Source: Fusobacterium_C necrophorum (lineage in GTDB: Bacteria; Fusobacteriota; Fusobacteriia; Fusobacteriales; Fusobacteriaceae). Taken from it: a DNA stretch of 36,105 nucleotides. The stretch's first letter is position 1. The number at the start of each line of letters is the position of its first letter. Both the position numbers and the translations under genes were made by a program. The notes under the pieces are model-generated. The model was given only the letters and a program-made list of their open reading frames with translations, was not told the origin of the DNA and made no database searches. Below are positions 17,306 to 25,941 of the stretch, piece by piece. Where the stretch lies: the NCBI RefSeq assembly GCF_900104395.1, contig NZ_FMXX01000029.1; one strand, given 5' to 3'.

Positions 17306-18445
17306 ATGAAACAACGAGGAAGCATAGTCGTTCTGAGTGTGATCATTTTATTTCTTTTCATTCGTTTACAGGAAGAATCTAAAAAGGAAATTGTGAATTT
17401 GGAAGAGTTTACACAATATTATGAAACATCGGTAGCGGACAATGGAGGATTTGAACTTATTGAAAGTTTTTATAACTTTGAAAGGGTGTACCATTTTCCG
17501 AATCAGTATATGGAAATTCCTAAAAAAGAGGAAGAAATCAAAAAGGAGGAAACGAAGTATCCCACAAAATCTACCTATATTGTAAAAAAGGGAGATACGC
17601 CTTCTAAAATTGCAGCGAAATTCGGGATGAGTTTGAACAGTTTTCGAGCCAATAATCCTAATATGGATAAAAATTTAAGGGTGGGAAGCAGTGTCAACGT
17701 GGTTTCAGAGGATGGAGTGTTTTATAAATTACAAAAAGGGGATTCTGTGAGTCGAATTGCTGTCAAATACAAGGTAAAAGCAGCTGATATTGTCAAATAT
17801 AATAATATCAGTCCTCAAAAAATGAGAGTTGGACAGGAAATCTTTTTAAAAAGTCCTGATTATAAGGCTTTTTTGGAAAAAGAAAAGCCGAAATTAAGCA
17901 AAAAAGAATTGGATAAAAAATTAAAAGAAAAACAGGAAAAAGAAGATCAAAAAATTTATGCGGAGAATAAAAGAACAGGAAAAAGTACTCAAAAACCGCA
18001 GGAAGAACCAGAGAAAGAGGAAGGAAAAAAAGAGGATTCTGATACTGGAGGAACAGCTTCTTCTGGAGGATTCTCTATGCCAGTTCGGTATGCGGGAGTT
18101 TCCAGTCCTTATGGGTCCCGATTTCATCCTGTTTTGAAACGATATATTTTTCACTCTGGAGTTGATTTGGTAGCGAAGTATGTACCATTGAGAGCAGCAA
18201 GAGCCGGAGTGGTGAGTTTTGCCGGAAATATGAGTGGATATGGAAAAATTATTATTATCAAGCATGATAATGGCTTTGAAACAAGATATGCTCATTTAAG
18301 TCAAATTTCTACTCGAGTGGGAGAGCGTGTGGAACGTGGAGAGCTGATTGGAAAAACAGGAAATACAGGAAGAACAACAGGTCCACATTTGCACTTTGAA
18401 ATACGACGTTTCGGAAAGACACTCAATCCGATGAAGTACTTATAA
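17306..18445 (+). CDS. LysM domain-containing M23 family metallopeptidase
   Basis: A 379-residue cell-wall protein. Residues 5-20 are a signal/anchor helix, then two LysM peptidoglycan-binding domains (about 90-133 and 139-182), a very Lys/Glu-rich linker likely to be coiled or extended (185-250), and a C-terminal LytM/M23 domain (258-379). The zinc ligands and catalytic residues are all present: His283 and Asp287 (HSGVD), His330 and the HLHFE pair (His361, His363). An active D,D-endopeptidase that cuts crosslinks in the periplasm is therefore likely, unlike degenerate activators such as EnvC. The start ATG 17306 follows rho closely, with AGGAAGGAG 12 nt upstream. No partner division gene is nearby. 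Confidence 0.9.
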   Translation: MKQRGSIVVLSVIILFLFIRLQEESKKEIVNLEEFTQYYETSVADNGGFELIESFYNFERVYHFPNQYMEIPKKEEEIKKEETKYPTKSTYIVKKGDTPSKIAAKFGMSLNSFRANNPNMDKNLRVGSSVNVVSEDGVFYKLQKGDSVSRIAVKYKVKAADIVKYNNISPQKMRVGQEIFLKSPDYKAFLEKEKPKLSKKELDKKLKEKQEKEDQKIYAENKRTGKSTQKPQEEPEKEEGKKEDSDTGGTASSGGFSMPVRYAGVSSPYGSRFHPVLKRYIFHSGVDLVAKYVPLRAARAGVVSFAGNMSGYGKIIIIKHDNGFETRYAHLSQISTRVGERVERGELIGKTGNTGRTTGPHLHFEIRRFGKTLNPMKYL

Positions 18446-18483
18446 ATTTTGAAATATGGTTAAGAAAGAATGGTGTTAAAAAC

Positions 18484-19545
18484 ATGGGAAAAGAGAGTCG
18501 AGAAATACAAATCGGGATGTTAAGATTGGGAAAGGGAAATCCCATTGTGATTCAATCGATGATTAATACGGAAACTTCGGATGTAGAAGCGAGTGTCAGG
18601 CAAATTTTGGATTTGGAAGAAGCCGGCTGCGAATTGGTTCGTATGACGATCAATACAAAAGAGGCGGCTATGGCAATCCCCGCGATTAAAAAGAGAGTCC
18701 ATATTCCTTTGGTAGCAGATATTCATTTTGATTATCGACTTGCCTTATTGGCGATAGAACAGGGAATTGATAAATTACGGATTAATCCCGGAAATATTGG
18801 TTCTGAAAAAAATATTCGTTTGGTTGCAGAAGCGGCAAAAAAGAAAAAAATTCCCATTCGTATTGGAGTCAATGCAGGTTCTTTGGAAAAACATATCTTA
18901 GAAAAATATGGAGCAGTAACGGCAGATGCTATGGTCGAAAGCGCCATGTATCATGTGAAACTATTGGAACAATTTGCCTTTTATGACATTGTTATTTCGC
19001 TGAAAGCAAGTAATGTTGCCATGATGGTAGAGGCCTATCGAAAAATTCAAATACTTATGAACTATCCTCTACATTTGGGAGTCACGGAAGCAGGAACCGC
19101 CTTTCAAGGAAGTATTAAATCCGCGATTGGAATCGGAGCTCTGTTGCTAGACGGTATTGGGGATACCATACGAGTTTCCTTGACAGAAAATCCTGTAGAA
19201 GAAATCAAAGTAGCGAAAGAAATTTTAAAAGTATTGGGACTTCGTAAGGAAGGAGTAGAAATTGTGTCCTGCCCTACTTGCGGGAGGACGGAAATTGATT
19301 TAATTTCTTTGGCAAAAACAGTGGAAGAGGAATTTGTAAAAGAAAAAAGAAATATAAAAATTGCTGTTATGGGTTGTGTTGTGAATGGCCCCGGAGAAGC
19401 GAAAGAAGCTGACTATGGAGTTGCAGGTGGCAAAGGAGTTGGAATTTTGTTTCAAAAAGGAAAAATTGTAAAAAAAGTGCAAGAAAAAGATATCTTGCAA
19501 GAATTAAAAAACATGATTGCGGAAGATTTGAAAAGAAAAAGTTAA
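18484..19545 (+). CDS. ispG: 4-hydroxy-3-methylbut-2-en-1-yl diphosphate synthase (GcpE)
   Basis: A 353-residue iron-sulfur enzyme of the MEP pathway of isoprenoid synthesis, converting MEcPP to HMBPP. It has the N-terminal TIM-barrel start (PIVIQSMINTET, RMTI, PLVADIHFDYR, KLRINPGN) and the C-terminal cluster domain with Cys263 and Cys266 (CPTCGR) and Cys298 (MGCVVNGPGE, followed by Glu305). The length is that of the bacterial short form. The ribosome site is weak (AAGAAAG well upstream of ATG 18484). The sigma-E-like promoter of the next gene overlaps its last codons. Confidence 0.95.
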   Translation: MGKESREIQIGMLRLGKGNPIVIQSMINTETSDVEASVRQILDLEEAGCELVRMTINTKEAAMAIPAIKKRVHIPLVADIHFDYRLALLAIEQGIDKLRINPGNIGSEKNIRLVAEAAKKKKIPIRIGVNAGSLEKHILEKYGAVTADAMVESAMYHVKLLEQFAFYDIVISLKASNVAMMVEAYRKIQILMNYPLHLGVTEAGTAFQGSIKSAIGIGALLLDGIGDTIRVSLTENPVEEIKVAKEILKVLGLRKEGVEIVSCPTCGRTEIDLISLAKTVEEEFVKEKRNIKIAVMGCVVNGPGEAKEADYGVAGGKGVGILFQKGKIVKKVQEKDILQELKNMIAEDLKRKS

Positions 19546-19571
19546 ACTTTTTTGTTTGTGATATCGTCTAA
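19544..19571 (+). promoter_or_regulatory. Sigma-E-type (ECF) promoter of the sigma factor operon
   Basis: AAACTTTTTT (19544-19553) and GTCTAA (19566-19571), preceded by an A-tract. The C-to-G distance is 19 nt. This resembles the E. coli sigma-E promoter (GGAACTT, 15-19 nt, GTCTAA). Two further copies with identical boxes and spacing occur at 28869-28896 and 28940-28967. Its position 30 nt before the sigma gene implies autoregulation. Confidence 0.75.
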
Positions 19572-19601
19572 GAAAGTGTATAAAAACAGGTGAGGTATGA
19601 C

Positions 19602-20054
19602 ATGGACTTTGATGAAATCTTTGAACAATATTTTGATAAAGTGTATTATAAGGTATTAGGGATTGTAAAAAATTCAGATGATGCGGAAGATATTTCTCAG
19701 GAAGTTTTCATCAGTGTTTATAAAAATTTGAAAAAATTCAAGGGAGAAAGCAGTATCTATACTTGGATTTATCGAATTGCAATTAACAAGACCTATGATT
19801 TTTTAAAAAAGAATAAGGCAATGCTGGAAATCAACGAGGAAATTCTGTCCTTGGAATACAATGTGGATATGGACAGAAATATGATTTTGGCAGAAAAATT
19901 GAAAAAAATTTCCATGCAAGAGAGGGAATTTGTCATTTTAAAAGATTTATATGGCTATAAGTTAAAAGAAATTGCTGAAATGAAAGATATGAACTTATCA
20001 ACGGTAAAATCAATTTATTATAAGGCGATAAGAGATATGGGAGGAAACGAATGA
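19602..20054 (+). CDS. rpoE: ECF-type RNA polymerase sigma factor (sigma-E-like)
   Basis: A 150-residue sigma-70 family protein with only regions 2 and 4, so an ECF factor. Region 2 holds DDAEDISQEVFISVYKNL and TWIYRIAINKTYDF; region 4 holds REFVILKDLYGYKLKEIAE and the recognition helix LSTVKSIYYKAI. I chose ATG 19602 over GTG 19590, because AGGTGAGG (19588-19595) is the ribosome site and overlaps the longer reading. The stop overlaps the next gene (ATGATGA). A sigma-E-like promoter upstream suggests self-activation. In F. nucleatum a sigma-E governs an oxygen and envelope stress response through small RNAs; orthology here is inferred from context. Confidence 0.9.
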   Translation: MDFDEIFEQYFDKVYYKVLGIVKNSDDAEDISQEVFISVYKNLKKFKGESSIYTWIYRIAINKTYDFLKKNKAMLEINEEILSLEYNVDMDRNMILAEKLKKISMQEREFVILKDLYGYKLKEIAEMKDMNLSTVKSIYYKAIRDMGGNE

Positions 20055-20374
20055 TGACATCACCGAAAGAAAGAGTAAGAGCCAATATATATAAAGAATT
20101 ATTGGAACAGGAGAAGAGAAGAAATAAAAAACTTTCCATTGTTTCTGTCAGTGTTTTTCTTCTTGGAATATTTGCAAGCTCAGGGTATAATACTTTATAT
20201 CGAACAAGCACGGGAGGACAAAGTCCAAGCTATGTTATGGGAGCCGAAAAACAAGTCAAAGAATTTGAAAAGGATAGTTTTATCTTAGACTCCATCTATA
20301 ACACAGGAATATTACATGAAAAAACAGTGTCACTCAATCCAGATGAGTTATTTGGATTGGATACACAAATTTAA
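20051..20374 (+). CDS. Small membrane protein, candidate anti-sigma factor
   Basis: A 107-residue protein that overlaps the sigma gene by 4 nt. Residues 1-27 are charged and probably cytoplasmic, 28-46 form one membrane helix (LSIVSVSVFLLGIFASSGY), and about 60 residues would lie in the periplasm. This topology and position fit a membrane-bound anti-sigma factor, but I see no zinc (HxxxCxxC) anti-sigma motif and the cytoplasmic part is very short, so it would be an unusual one. Alternatively, it is an envelope stress sensor or accessory. I do not recognise the family. Confidence 0.6.
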   Translation: MMTSPKERVRANIYKELLEQEKRRNKKLSIVSVSVFLLGIFASSGYNTLYRTSTGGQSPSYVMGAEKQVKEFEKDSFILDSIYNTGILHEKTVSLNPDELFGLDTQI

Positions 20375-20388
20375 TGGAGGATACAGGA

Positions 20389-20790
20389 ATGAAGAAATTG
20401 TGGGTATATATAATATTTGTTTTGTCTTCTTTGACACTTCTGGGAGAATCCGAATTTGGAATTATTCAAGACAGTGAGTTACGGAAAGTTGGAGTGAGTG
20501 AGGCAAATTTACGACAGGCGAAAGCTGTGATTAAGCAAGCGGAAACAACGTATAAAATGCTTGTGTTGGAGAGAAGAGAAATTGAGTTAAAGATTAACAA
20601 ATTGATGATGGAAAATCCTGCCAAAAACTTGTCAACCTTGGATACTCTTTTTGATCGGATCGGTGTGATTGAAGCTAAGATATTAAAAGACAAGGTGAGA
20701 AGTCAAATTGAAATGCAAAAATATATCAGTCAGGAGCAATATTTACAGGCGAGAGAGCTCTCCATTCAACGTTTAAATCGACGTAAATAA
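20389..20790 (+). CDS. Exported helical protein, possibly Spy/CpxP-like
   Basis: A 133-residue protein with a signal peptide (MKKLWVYIIFVLSSLTLLGES) and an otherwise almost wholly alpha-helical, charged mature part: long heptad-like stretches from about residue 38 to 130 (LRQAKAVIKQAETTYKMLVL; IEAKILKDKVRSQIEM). Size, location and helical content recall Spy/CpxP/heavy-metal-sensor periplasmic chaperones, and a sigma-membrane protein-Spy-like set would make a sensible envelope stress module; a clear LTxxQ motif is missing. I chose ATG 20389 because GGAGG (20376-20380) is 8 nt upstream; the ATG at 20374 overlaps that site. Confidence 0.65.
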   Translation: MKKLWVYIIFVLSSLTLLGESEFGIIQDSELRKVGVSEANLRQAKAVIKQAETTYKMLVLERREIELKINKLMMENPAKNLSTLDTLFDRIGVIEAKILKDKVRSQIEMQKYISQEQYLQARELSIQRLNRRK

Positions 20791-20815
20791 AATCGAAGAA
20801 AATTCCAGAAAGCAC

Positions 20816-20844
20816 TTGCAAAAAATTGAAAAATATGCTATTAT
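20816..20844 (+). promoter_or_regulatory. Promoter of rpmE
   Basis: TTGCAA (20816-20821), 17-nt spacer, TATTAT (20839-20844) with an extended -10 TGC at 20836-20838. It lies 43 nt before the rpmE start. Confidence 0.6.
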
Positions 20845-20887
20845 CTATTCTGATATTGAGAATGATAAGATTAGGAAGGTGAACAGA

Positions 20888-21130
20888 ATGAAAAAAGGAT
20901 TACATCCTGAGTATAACATTGTTGTGTTTGAAGATATGGCAGGAAATCAATTTTTAACAAGATCCACAAAAATGCCAAAAGAAACAACTATGTATGAGGG
21001 GAAAGAATATCCGGTGATCAAAATTGCTGTAAGTTCAGCATCTCATCCATTCTATACAGGAGAAATGAGATTCGTAGATACTGCTGGAAGAGTTGACAAA
21101 TTTAACAAACGATACAACTTGGGAAAATAG
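20888..21130 (+). CDS. rpmE2: 50S ribosomal protein L31 type B
   Basis: An 80-residue ribosomal protein with KKGLHPEYNIVVFED, an internal ASHPFYTGEMRFVDTAGRVDKF and the C-terminus FNKRYNL. There are no zinc-binding cysteines, so it is the type B, zinc-independent form, in contrast to the zinc-containing L32 at 3351. I chose ATG 20888, with AGGAAGGTGA just upstream; the open frame extends further 5' but has no other good start. It has its own promoter and terminator. Confidence 0.95.
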   Translation: MKKGLHPEYNIVVFEDMAGNQFLTRSTKMPKETTMYEGKEYPVIKIAVSSASHPFYTGEMRFVDTAGRVDKFNKRYNLGK

Positions 21131-21133
21131 TAT

Positions 21134-21161
21134 AAAAACAGGATGTTTATCCTGTTTTTTT
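21134..21161 (+). terminator. rpmE terminator
   Basis: AAACAGGAT pairs with ATCCTGTTT around a short loop, followed by a T-run to about 21161. It ends 25 nt before upp, and its T-run abuts the upp ribosome site. Confidence 0.85.
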
Positions 21162-21185
21162 ATAAAAAAATTTAAGGAGGCTATC

Positions 21186-21809
21186 ATGGCGGTTATTGAG
21201 GTCAATCATCCTTTAATTCAACATAAGTTGACGATTTTGAGAAACAAGGATACGGATACTAAGTCATTTCGAGAAAATTTAAATGAAATTGCAAAGTTAA
21301 TGACTTATGAAGCAACAAAAAATCTGAAAGTAATGGAAGAGGAAGTGGAAACTCCACTTATGAAAACGATAGGATATACGTTAGCGGACAAGGTCGCCAT
21401 TGTCCCTATTCTAAGAGCAGGTTTGGGAATGGTAGAGGGAATACAGGCCTTAATTCCTACTGCGAAAGTGGGACATATTGGAGTTTACAGAAATGAAGAA
21501 ACCTTAGAGCCGGTTTATTATTATTGTAAATTACCTACAGATGTTGATAAGAGAAAAGTGATTTTGGTGGATCCTATGTTGGCAACGGGGGGATCTGCAG
21601 TCTATGCCATTGATTATTTAAAGTCACAAAATGTGAAAGAGATTGTGTTTATGTGTTTAGTAGCAGCTCCAAGCGGAATTGAGAAGTTGTTAAATAAACA
21701 TCCTGAGGTAGCAATTTATACAGCAAAAATTGATCAAGGATTAACAGAAAATGGATATATTTATCCGGGATTGGGAGATTGTGGAGACCGAATTTTCGGA
21801 ACAAAATAA
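21186..21809 (+). CDS. upp: Uracil phosphoribosyltransferase
   Basis: A 207-residue pyrimidine salvage enzyme: uracil plus PRPP to UMP. Marks are HPLIQHKLTILRNKDT at the N-terminus, PILRAGLGMVEG, the PRPP-binding VILVDPMLATGGSA and the C-terminal GDCGDRIFGTK. I chose ATG 21186 (AAGGAGG 7 nt upstream) rather than a 93-nt longer reading that runs back through the rpmE terminator. A terminator follows. No uracil permease or attenuator was seen next to it. Confidence 0.95.
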   Translation: MAVIEVNHPLIQHKLTILRNKDTDTKSFRENLNEIAKLMTYEATKNLKVMEEEVETPLMKTIGYTLADKVAIVPILRAGLGMVEGIQALIPTAKVGHIGVYRNEETLEPVYYYCKLPTDVDKRKVILVDPMLATGGSAVYAIDYLKSQNVKEIVFMCLVAAPSGIEKLLNKHPEVAIYTAKIDQGLTENGYIYPGLGDCGDRIFGTK

Positions 21810-21823
21810 CATTGAAATAGTAG

Positions 21824-21855
21824 AGAAGATATTGAAAAAGATATCTTCTTTTTTT
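21824..21855 (+). terminator. upp terminator
   Basis: AGAAGATAT (21824-21832) pairs with ATATCTTCT (21841-21849) around an A-rich loop, followed by a T-run to 21855. Confidence 0.88.
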
Positions 21856-21870
21856 GTTTCGTTAAATTTG

Positions 21871-21899
21871 TTGACAAAAAAAGTAAAATATTATACAAT
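21871..21899 (+). promoter_or_regulatory. Promoter of copZ-copA
   Basis: TTGACA (21871-21876), 17 nt, TACAAT (21894-21899). I looked for CopY (TACAnnTGTA) and CsoR-like palindromes around it and saw none, so the copper regulator and its site are not identified. Confidence 0.78.
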
Positions 21900-21950
21900 A
21901 AATCTAGCGAAAAAATGTATATTTTAAACACGAATGAAGGAGGAAAGGAA

Positions 21951-22145
21951 ATGAAAAAGGTATTGAAAATTGATGGCATGGGTTGTGAACATTGTGTGAA
22001 GGCTGTGACAGGAGCTTTGTCTTCTTTAGAAGGTGTTTCTTTAGTCGAAGTAAAAATAGGAGAAGCAACTGTTGAAGTGGCAGATCATTATGATATGAAA
22101 AAAATCCAAGATGCTTTGGACGATGCCGGGTATGATTTGTTATGA
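21951..22145 (+). CDS. copZ: Copper chaperone, HMA domain
   Basis: A 64-residue single heavy-metal-associated domain with the copper-binding GMGCEHC motif (CxxC) near residues 10-15. It should carry Cu(I) in the cytoplasm and hand it to the ATPase encoded next. I chose ATG 21951 because AAGGAGGAAAGG lies upstream; the longer reading from 21915 overlaps that site. The stop overlaps copA (ATGA), so the two are translationally coupled. Confidence 0.92.
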   Translation: MKKVLKIDGMGCEHCVKAVTGALSSLEGVSLVEVKIGEATVEVADHYDMKKIQDALDDAGYDLL

Positions 22146-24373
22146 AAAAAGATGTGTTAGAAATTTCAGGGATTACCTGTCAAGCCTGTGTTGCAAAAAT
22201 TGAAAGGAAAGTTTCCAGAATGGATGGAGTGGAACGGGCGAATGTAAATTTATCGACCGGAATCGGAAGCTTTTTTTACGATGCCGATAAGGTAAAATTG
22301 GAAGAGATCATTGCAACAATTGAGAAATTAGGTTATGGAGGAAACATCCCTAAAAAAGAAGATAGAGAGAGCAAGAAAAAAGAAAAAGAAGAACAGCGAA
22401 GGAAAGAAAAAAGGGAATTTCAAAGCATTTTCTTTTTTTCCTGTATTGTCTTTTATATTTCTATGGGAAGTATGTTGGGATTTCCTCTTCCTTCTTTATT
22501 TTCTATGGAAGAAAATCCTCTGTTTTTTGCTTCCATACAGTTGGTATTCAGTCTTCCCGTTTTATACTTCGGAAGACATTTCTACCAAAAAGGATTGAAA
22601 CAACTCTTGTTATTGGCACCCAATATGGATTCTTTGATAGCGGTGGGAACAGGAGCGGCTTTTCTTTATAGCCTCTATGGTTTGTACCAAATTATGCAAG
22701 GGGAAGTACACTATGCTCACCATTTATATTTTGAGTCCTCCGTCATGATTTTGGCTTTTATTTCTTTAGGGAAATATTTGGAAGAAAGAAGCAAGGGAAA
22801 AACTTCGGAAGCCATTCAAAAATTGATGGACATGCAGGTCCCCGTGGCTCATAAAATTGTAGGAGAACAAATTCTTTCTCTCCCTTTGGAAGAGATTGAA
22901 CTCCAAGATATTCTTTTGGTAAAAGCAGGGGAAAAAATTCCCTTAGACGGAGTGATTATTGAGGGAGAATCCACGATTAATGAATCCATGTTGACCGGAG
23001 AAAGTATTCCGGTGTCTAAAAAAGTGGGAGACAGTGTGTACGGAGCGACGGTCAATGGCGAAGCGAACTTAAAAATTCGAGTGGAAGCCGTCGGGGAGGA
23101 TACCGTCATTGCAAAAATTATTCATTTGGTGGAGGATGCACAGGGCACAAAAGCACCGATTGCGAAACTGGCAGATGAAATTTCCCTGTATTTTGTTCCT
23201 GTTGTGATGGCAATTGCCTGTCTTGCTTTTCTATTCTGGTATTTTGTATTTGGAAAAGATTTAGTTTTCTCCCTTACAATTTTTGTTTCGATTATGGTCA
23301 TTGCCTGTCCCTGTTCTTTAGGACTTGCGACTCCGACCGCCATTATGGTGGGAACGGGGCGAGGAGCGGAATTGGGAATTTTGATTAAGTCCGGAGAGGC
23401 TTTACAAAAGGCACAAAAGATGACTGCCATTGTATTTGATAAAACGGGAACCCTAACGGAGGGAAAACCTGAATTGGAAGAAATGATACCTTATGTTTCA
23501 AATAAAACGGATTGTCTAAAGATTGCAGCTTCTTTGGAACAATATTCAGAACATCCTTTAGGAAAAGCAATTTTAGAGGCGGCAGCAAGAAAAGATCTTT
23601 TACTCATGGAAATGGAAGAGATACAAATTTTAGTAGGGAGAGGAATTTCCGGAAAAAAAGATGGAAAACATTATTTTATGGGAAGTTCAAAAGGTGTCTT
23701 GGAATTTGGAGCCAATTTGGAAGGAGTGAGAGATCCTTTTCCTTACGAAGCTCAAGGAAAGACGGTTCTCTATTTAGCGGAAGATTCAAAAACAATCGCT
23801 TCTTTTGTGGTAGCCGATCAAATTAAGGAAGAGAGTAAGGAAGTATTGGAACAATTGAAGGAAAAAGGCTTTTATTTAGCTATGATTACAGGAGATAAAA
23901 AAGAAACGGCGGAAAGTATTGCAAAAAAATTGAACATAGATGTTGTATTTGCCGAAGTCAGTCCTGAGGATAAGTATTTAAAAGTAAAAGAACTGCAAGA
24001 GCAAGGCAAAAAAGTAATTATGGTAGGGGACGGAATCAACGATTCTCCCGCCTTAATGCAGGCGGATTTAGGGATTGCTATGGGAGGAGGAACCGATATT
24101 GCCATGGAAAGTGCAGATATTGTATTGATGAAGAAAAGCCTTTCCGGTATTGTGGATGCTTTGGATTTAAGTCAAGCGACCATGAAGAATATCAAACAGA
24201 ATTTATTTTGGGCTTTTCTGTACAATAGCTTGGGAATTCCTCTGGCAGCAGGACTTTTGTATCCTTTTACAGGACATTTATTAAATCCTATGATAGCCGG
24301 TTTCGCTATGGCAATGAGTTCTGTTTCTGTCGTAAGCAATGCTTTACGACTTCGATATTTTAAGAGAGGTTGA
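22142..24373 (+). CDS. copA: Copper-translocating P1B-type ATPase
   Basis: A 743-residue inner-membrane pump. An N-terminal HMA domain has GITCQAC (Cys13, Cys16). A Lys/Glu-rich linker follows, then eight predicted membrane segments, the ion-binding CPC (Cys389, Cys391) in ACPCSLGLATP, the phosphorylated Asp433 in DKTGTLTEG, HPLGKA in the nucleotide domain, TGES in the actuator and GDGINDSPAL in the hinge. CPC together with a CxxC HMA domain and the adjacent chaperone point to Cu(I) export. Length is normal. No clear terminator follows; the next promoter starts 84 nt downstream. Confidence 0.95.
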   Translation: MKKDVLEISGITCQACVAKIERKVSRMDGVERANVNLSTGIGSFFYDADKVKLEEIIATIEKLGYGGNIPKKEDRESKKKEKEEQRRKEKREFQSIFFFSCIVFYISMGSMLGFPLPSLFSMEENPLFFASIQLVFSLPVLYFGRHFYQKGLKQLLLLAPNMDSLIAVGTGAAFLYSLYGLYQIMQGEVHYAHHLYFESSVMILAFISLGKYLEERSKGKTSEAIQKLMDMQVPVAHKIVGEQILSLPLEEIELQDILLVKAGEKIPLDGVIIEGESTINESMLTGESIPVSKKVGDSVYGATVNGEANLKIRVEAVGEDTVIAKIIHLVEDAQGTKAPIAKLADEISLYFVPVVMAIACLAFLFWYFVFGKDLVFSLTIFVSIMVIACPCSLGLATPTAIMVGTGRGAELGILIKSGEALQKAQKMTAIVFDKTGTLTEGKPELEEMIPYVSNKTDCLKIAASLEQYSEHPLGKAILEAAARKDLLLMEMEEIQILVGRGISGKKDGKHYFMGSSKGVLEFGANLEGVRDPFPYEAQGKTVLYLAEDSKTIASFVVADQIKEESKEVLEQLKEKGFYLAMITGDKKETAESIAKKLNIDVVFAEVSPEDKYLKVKELQEQGKKVIMVGDGINDSPALMQADLGIAMGGGTDIAMESADIVLMKKSLSGIVDALDLSQATMKNIKQNLFWAFLYNSLGIPLAAGLLYPFTGHLLNPMIAGFAMAMSSVSVVSNALRLRYFKRG

Positions 24374-24456
24374 TATGGGAAATAGGAAATATATTCTGTG
24401 GATGAGTTGTTTTCTAAAAGTTTCTTGTGAAAATAAACGGAATATAGGGAAAAAAG

Positions 24457-24485
24457 TTGACATTTTTCTTAATAGGCTATATACT
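24457..24485 (+). promoter_or_regulatory. Promoter of atoE-atoD-atoA
   Basis: TTGACA (24457-24462), 17-nt spacer, TATACT (24480-24485), 52 nt before the atoE start. Confidence 0.8.
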
Positions 24486-24537
24486 TGATATAGGGTGAAA
24501 TGTTTGCAAAACTAACATATATTAGGGAGATGATACA

Positions 24538-25914
24538 ATGAAACAAAATAATGAGAAAAAAGGTATTTTTAAAAAATTTACCTCAGCTTCAGTTGCACTA
24601 ATGCAAAGATGGTTGCCGGATCCTTTTATTTTCTGTGCAATTTTAACTTTCTTTGTGTTTATCGCATCATTATTATTTACAAAGGCATCTGTTTTTGATG
24701 TCATCAGGTACTGGTCCGGAGGATTCTGGTCTTTGCTTTCTTTTTCTATGCAAATGGCATTGGTGTTGGTAACAGGACATACCATGGCAAGTTCGCCGGT
24801 TTTTAAAAATTTATTGGAAAAAATGGCATCTAAATTAAAGACACCAAGACAAGCAATTGTTGTAGTTACTTTGGTCTCAACCATAGCCTGTATTTTAAAC
24901 TGGGGATTTGGACTTGTTATTGGAGCTATTTTTGCAAAAGAAATTGCAAAAAAATTAAAAGGTGTTGATTATCGTTTGTTGATCGCTTCCGCTTATACCG
25001 GATTCTTGGTGTGGCATGGAGGCTTATCCGGTTCCATTCCACTTCAATTGGCAACCGGTGGAGAAGTCTTAAAGCAACAAACCTTGGGAGTGGTTTCAGA
25101 AGCGATTCCTACCAGTCAAACTTTATTTTCTCCAATGAATTTATATATTTTAATAGGACTTTTGATTTTATTGCCTCTCATCAATGCGGCAATGTATCCG
25201 AGTCCGGAAGAAGTGGTAACTATCAATCCGGATTTATTGAAAGAAATAGAGCCGGTAACAATAGATACTAAGACAATGACTCCGGCAGAAAAAATTGAAA
25301 ATGGAAAATTTGTTTCTTATGCTTTAGGAGTTATGGGATATGTATATATTATTAAATATTTAATGGAAAATGGTTTTGCCTTGAATTTGAATATCGTAAA
25401 CTTTATTTTCTTGTTTACCGGAATTATTTTCCATGGAACACCAAGACGATATTTGAATGCTTTGGCAGAAGCTGTCAAGGGGGCAGCAGGAATCTTGCTT
25501 CAATTTCCGTTCTATGCAGGTATTATGGGAATTATGGTGGGAATGGACATCGATGGAAACTCTTTAGCAGGTTTGATGTCTAATTTCTTTGTCAATATTT
25601 CTACTCCAAGAACATTTCCATTGTTTACCTTCTTAAGTGCGGGAATCGTAAATTTCTTTGTTCCTTCCGGGGGAGGACAATGGGTAGTGCAAGCTCCGAT
25701 TGTAATGCCGGCGGGACAAATGATAGGAGTTTCTGCAGCAAAATCAGCATTAGCGATTACTTGGGGAGATGCATGGACAAATATGGCACAACCGTTTTGG
25801 GCATTACCGGCGTTAGGAATTGCAGGACTGGGAGCAAAAGACATTATGGGATATTGTCTGATCGTAACCATTGTTTCAGGATTGTTTATTTGTTCAGGTT
25901 TCCTATTATTTTAA
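24538..25914 (+). CDS. atoE: Short-chain fatty acid transporter AtoE
   Basis: A 458-residue membrane protein with about ten to twelve hydrophobic helices. Family marks are RWLPDPFIFCAILTFFVF near the N-terminus, LNWGFGLVIGAIFAKEIAK, YTGFLVWHGGLSGSIPL and FVPSGGGQWVVQAPIVMPA, all typical of AtoE short-chain fatty acid uptake proteins. It should move butyrate, acetoacetate or similar acids across the inner membrane. The two CoA-transferase subunit genes follow directly, as in ato operons. AGGGAGATGATACA lies before ATG 24538. Confidence 0.92.
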   Translation: MKQNNEKKGIFKKFTSASVALMQRWLPDPFIFCAILTFFVFIASLLFTKASVFDVIRYWSGGFWSLLSFSMQMALVLVTGHTMASSPVFKNLLEKMASKLKTPRQAIVVVTLVSTIACILNWGFGLVIGAIFAKEIAKKLKGVDYRLLIASAYTGFLVWHGGLSGSIPLQLATGGEVLKQQTLGVVSEAIPTSQTLFSPMNLYILIGLLILLPLINAAMYPSPEEVVTINPDLLKEIEPVTIDTKTMTPAEKIENGKFVSYALGVMGYVYIIKYLMENGFALNLNIVNFIFLFTGIIFHGTPRRYLNALAEAVKGAAGILLQFPFYAGIMGIMVGMDIDGNSLAGLMSNFFVNISTPRTFPLFTFLSAGIVNFFVPSGGGQWVVQAPIVMPAGQMIGVSAAKSALAITWGDAWTNMAQPFWALPALGIAGLGAKDIMGYCLIVTIVSGLFICSGFLLF

Positions 25915-25941
25915 TATAGACAACTTTAGGAGGGTGTGAAA

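Noticed and set aside
19536..19553. AAAAAGT/ACTTTTT palindrome after ispG as a terminator.
   Set aside because: The stem is almost all A-T with a 3-nt loop. The sequence is better explained as A-tract plus -35 of the sigma-E-like promoter, because the same boxes recur twice elsewhere.
21860..21950. A copper-responsive operator before copZ.
   Set aside because: Neither a CopY-type nor a CsoR-type palindrome could be found around the promoter.
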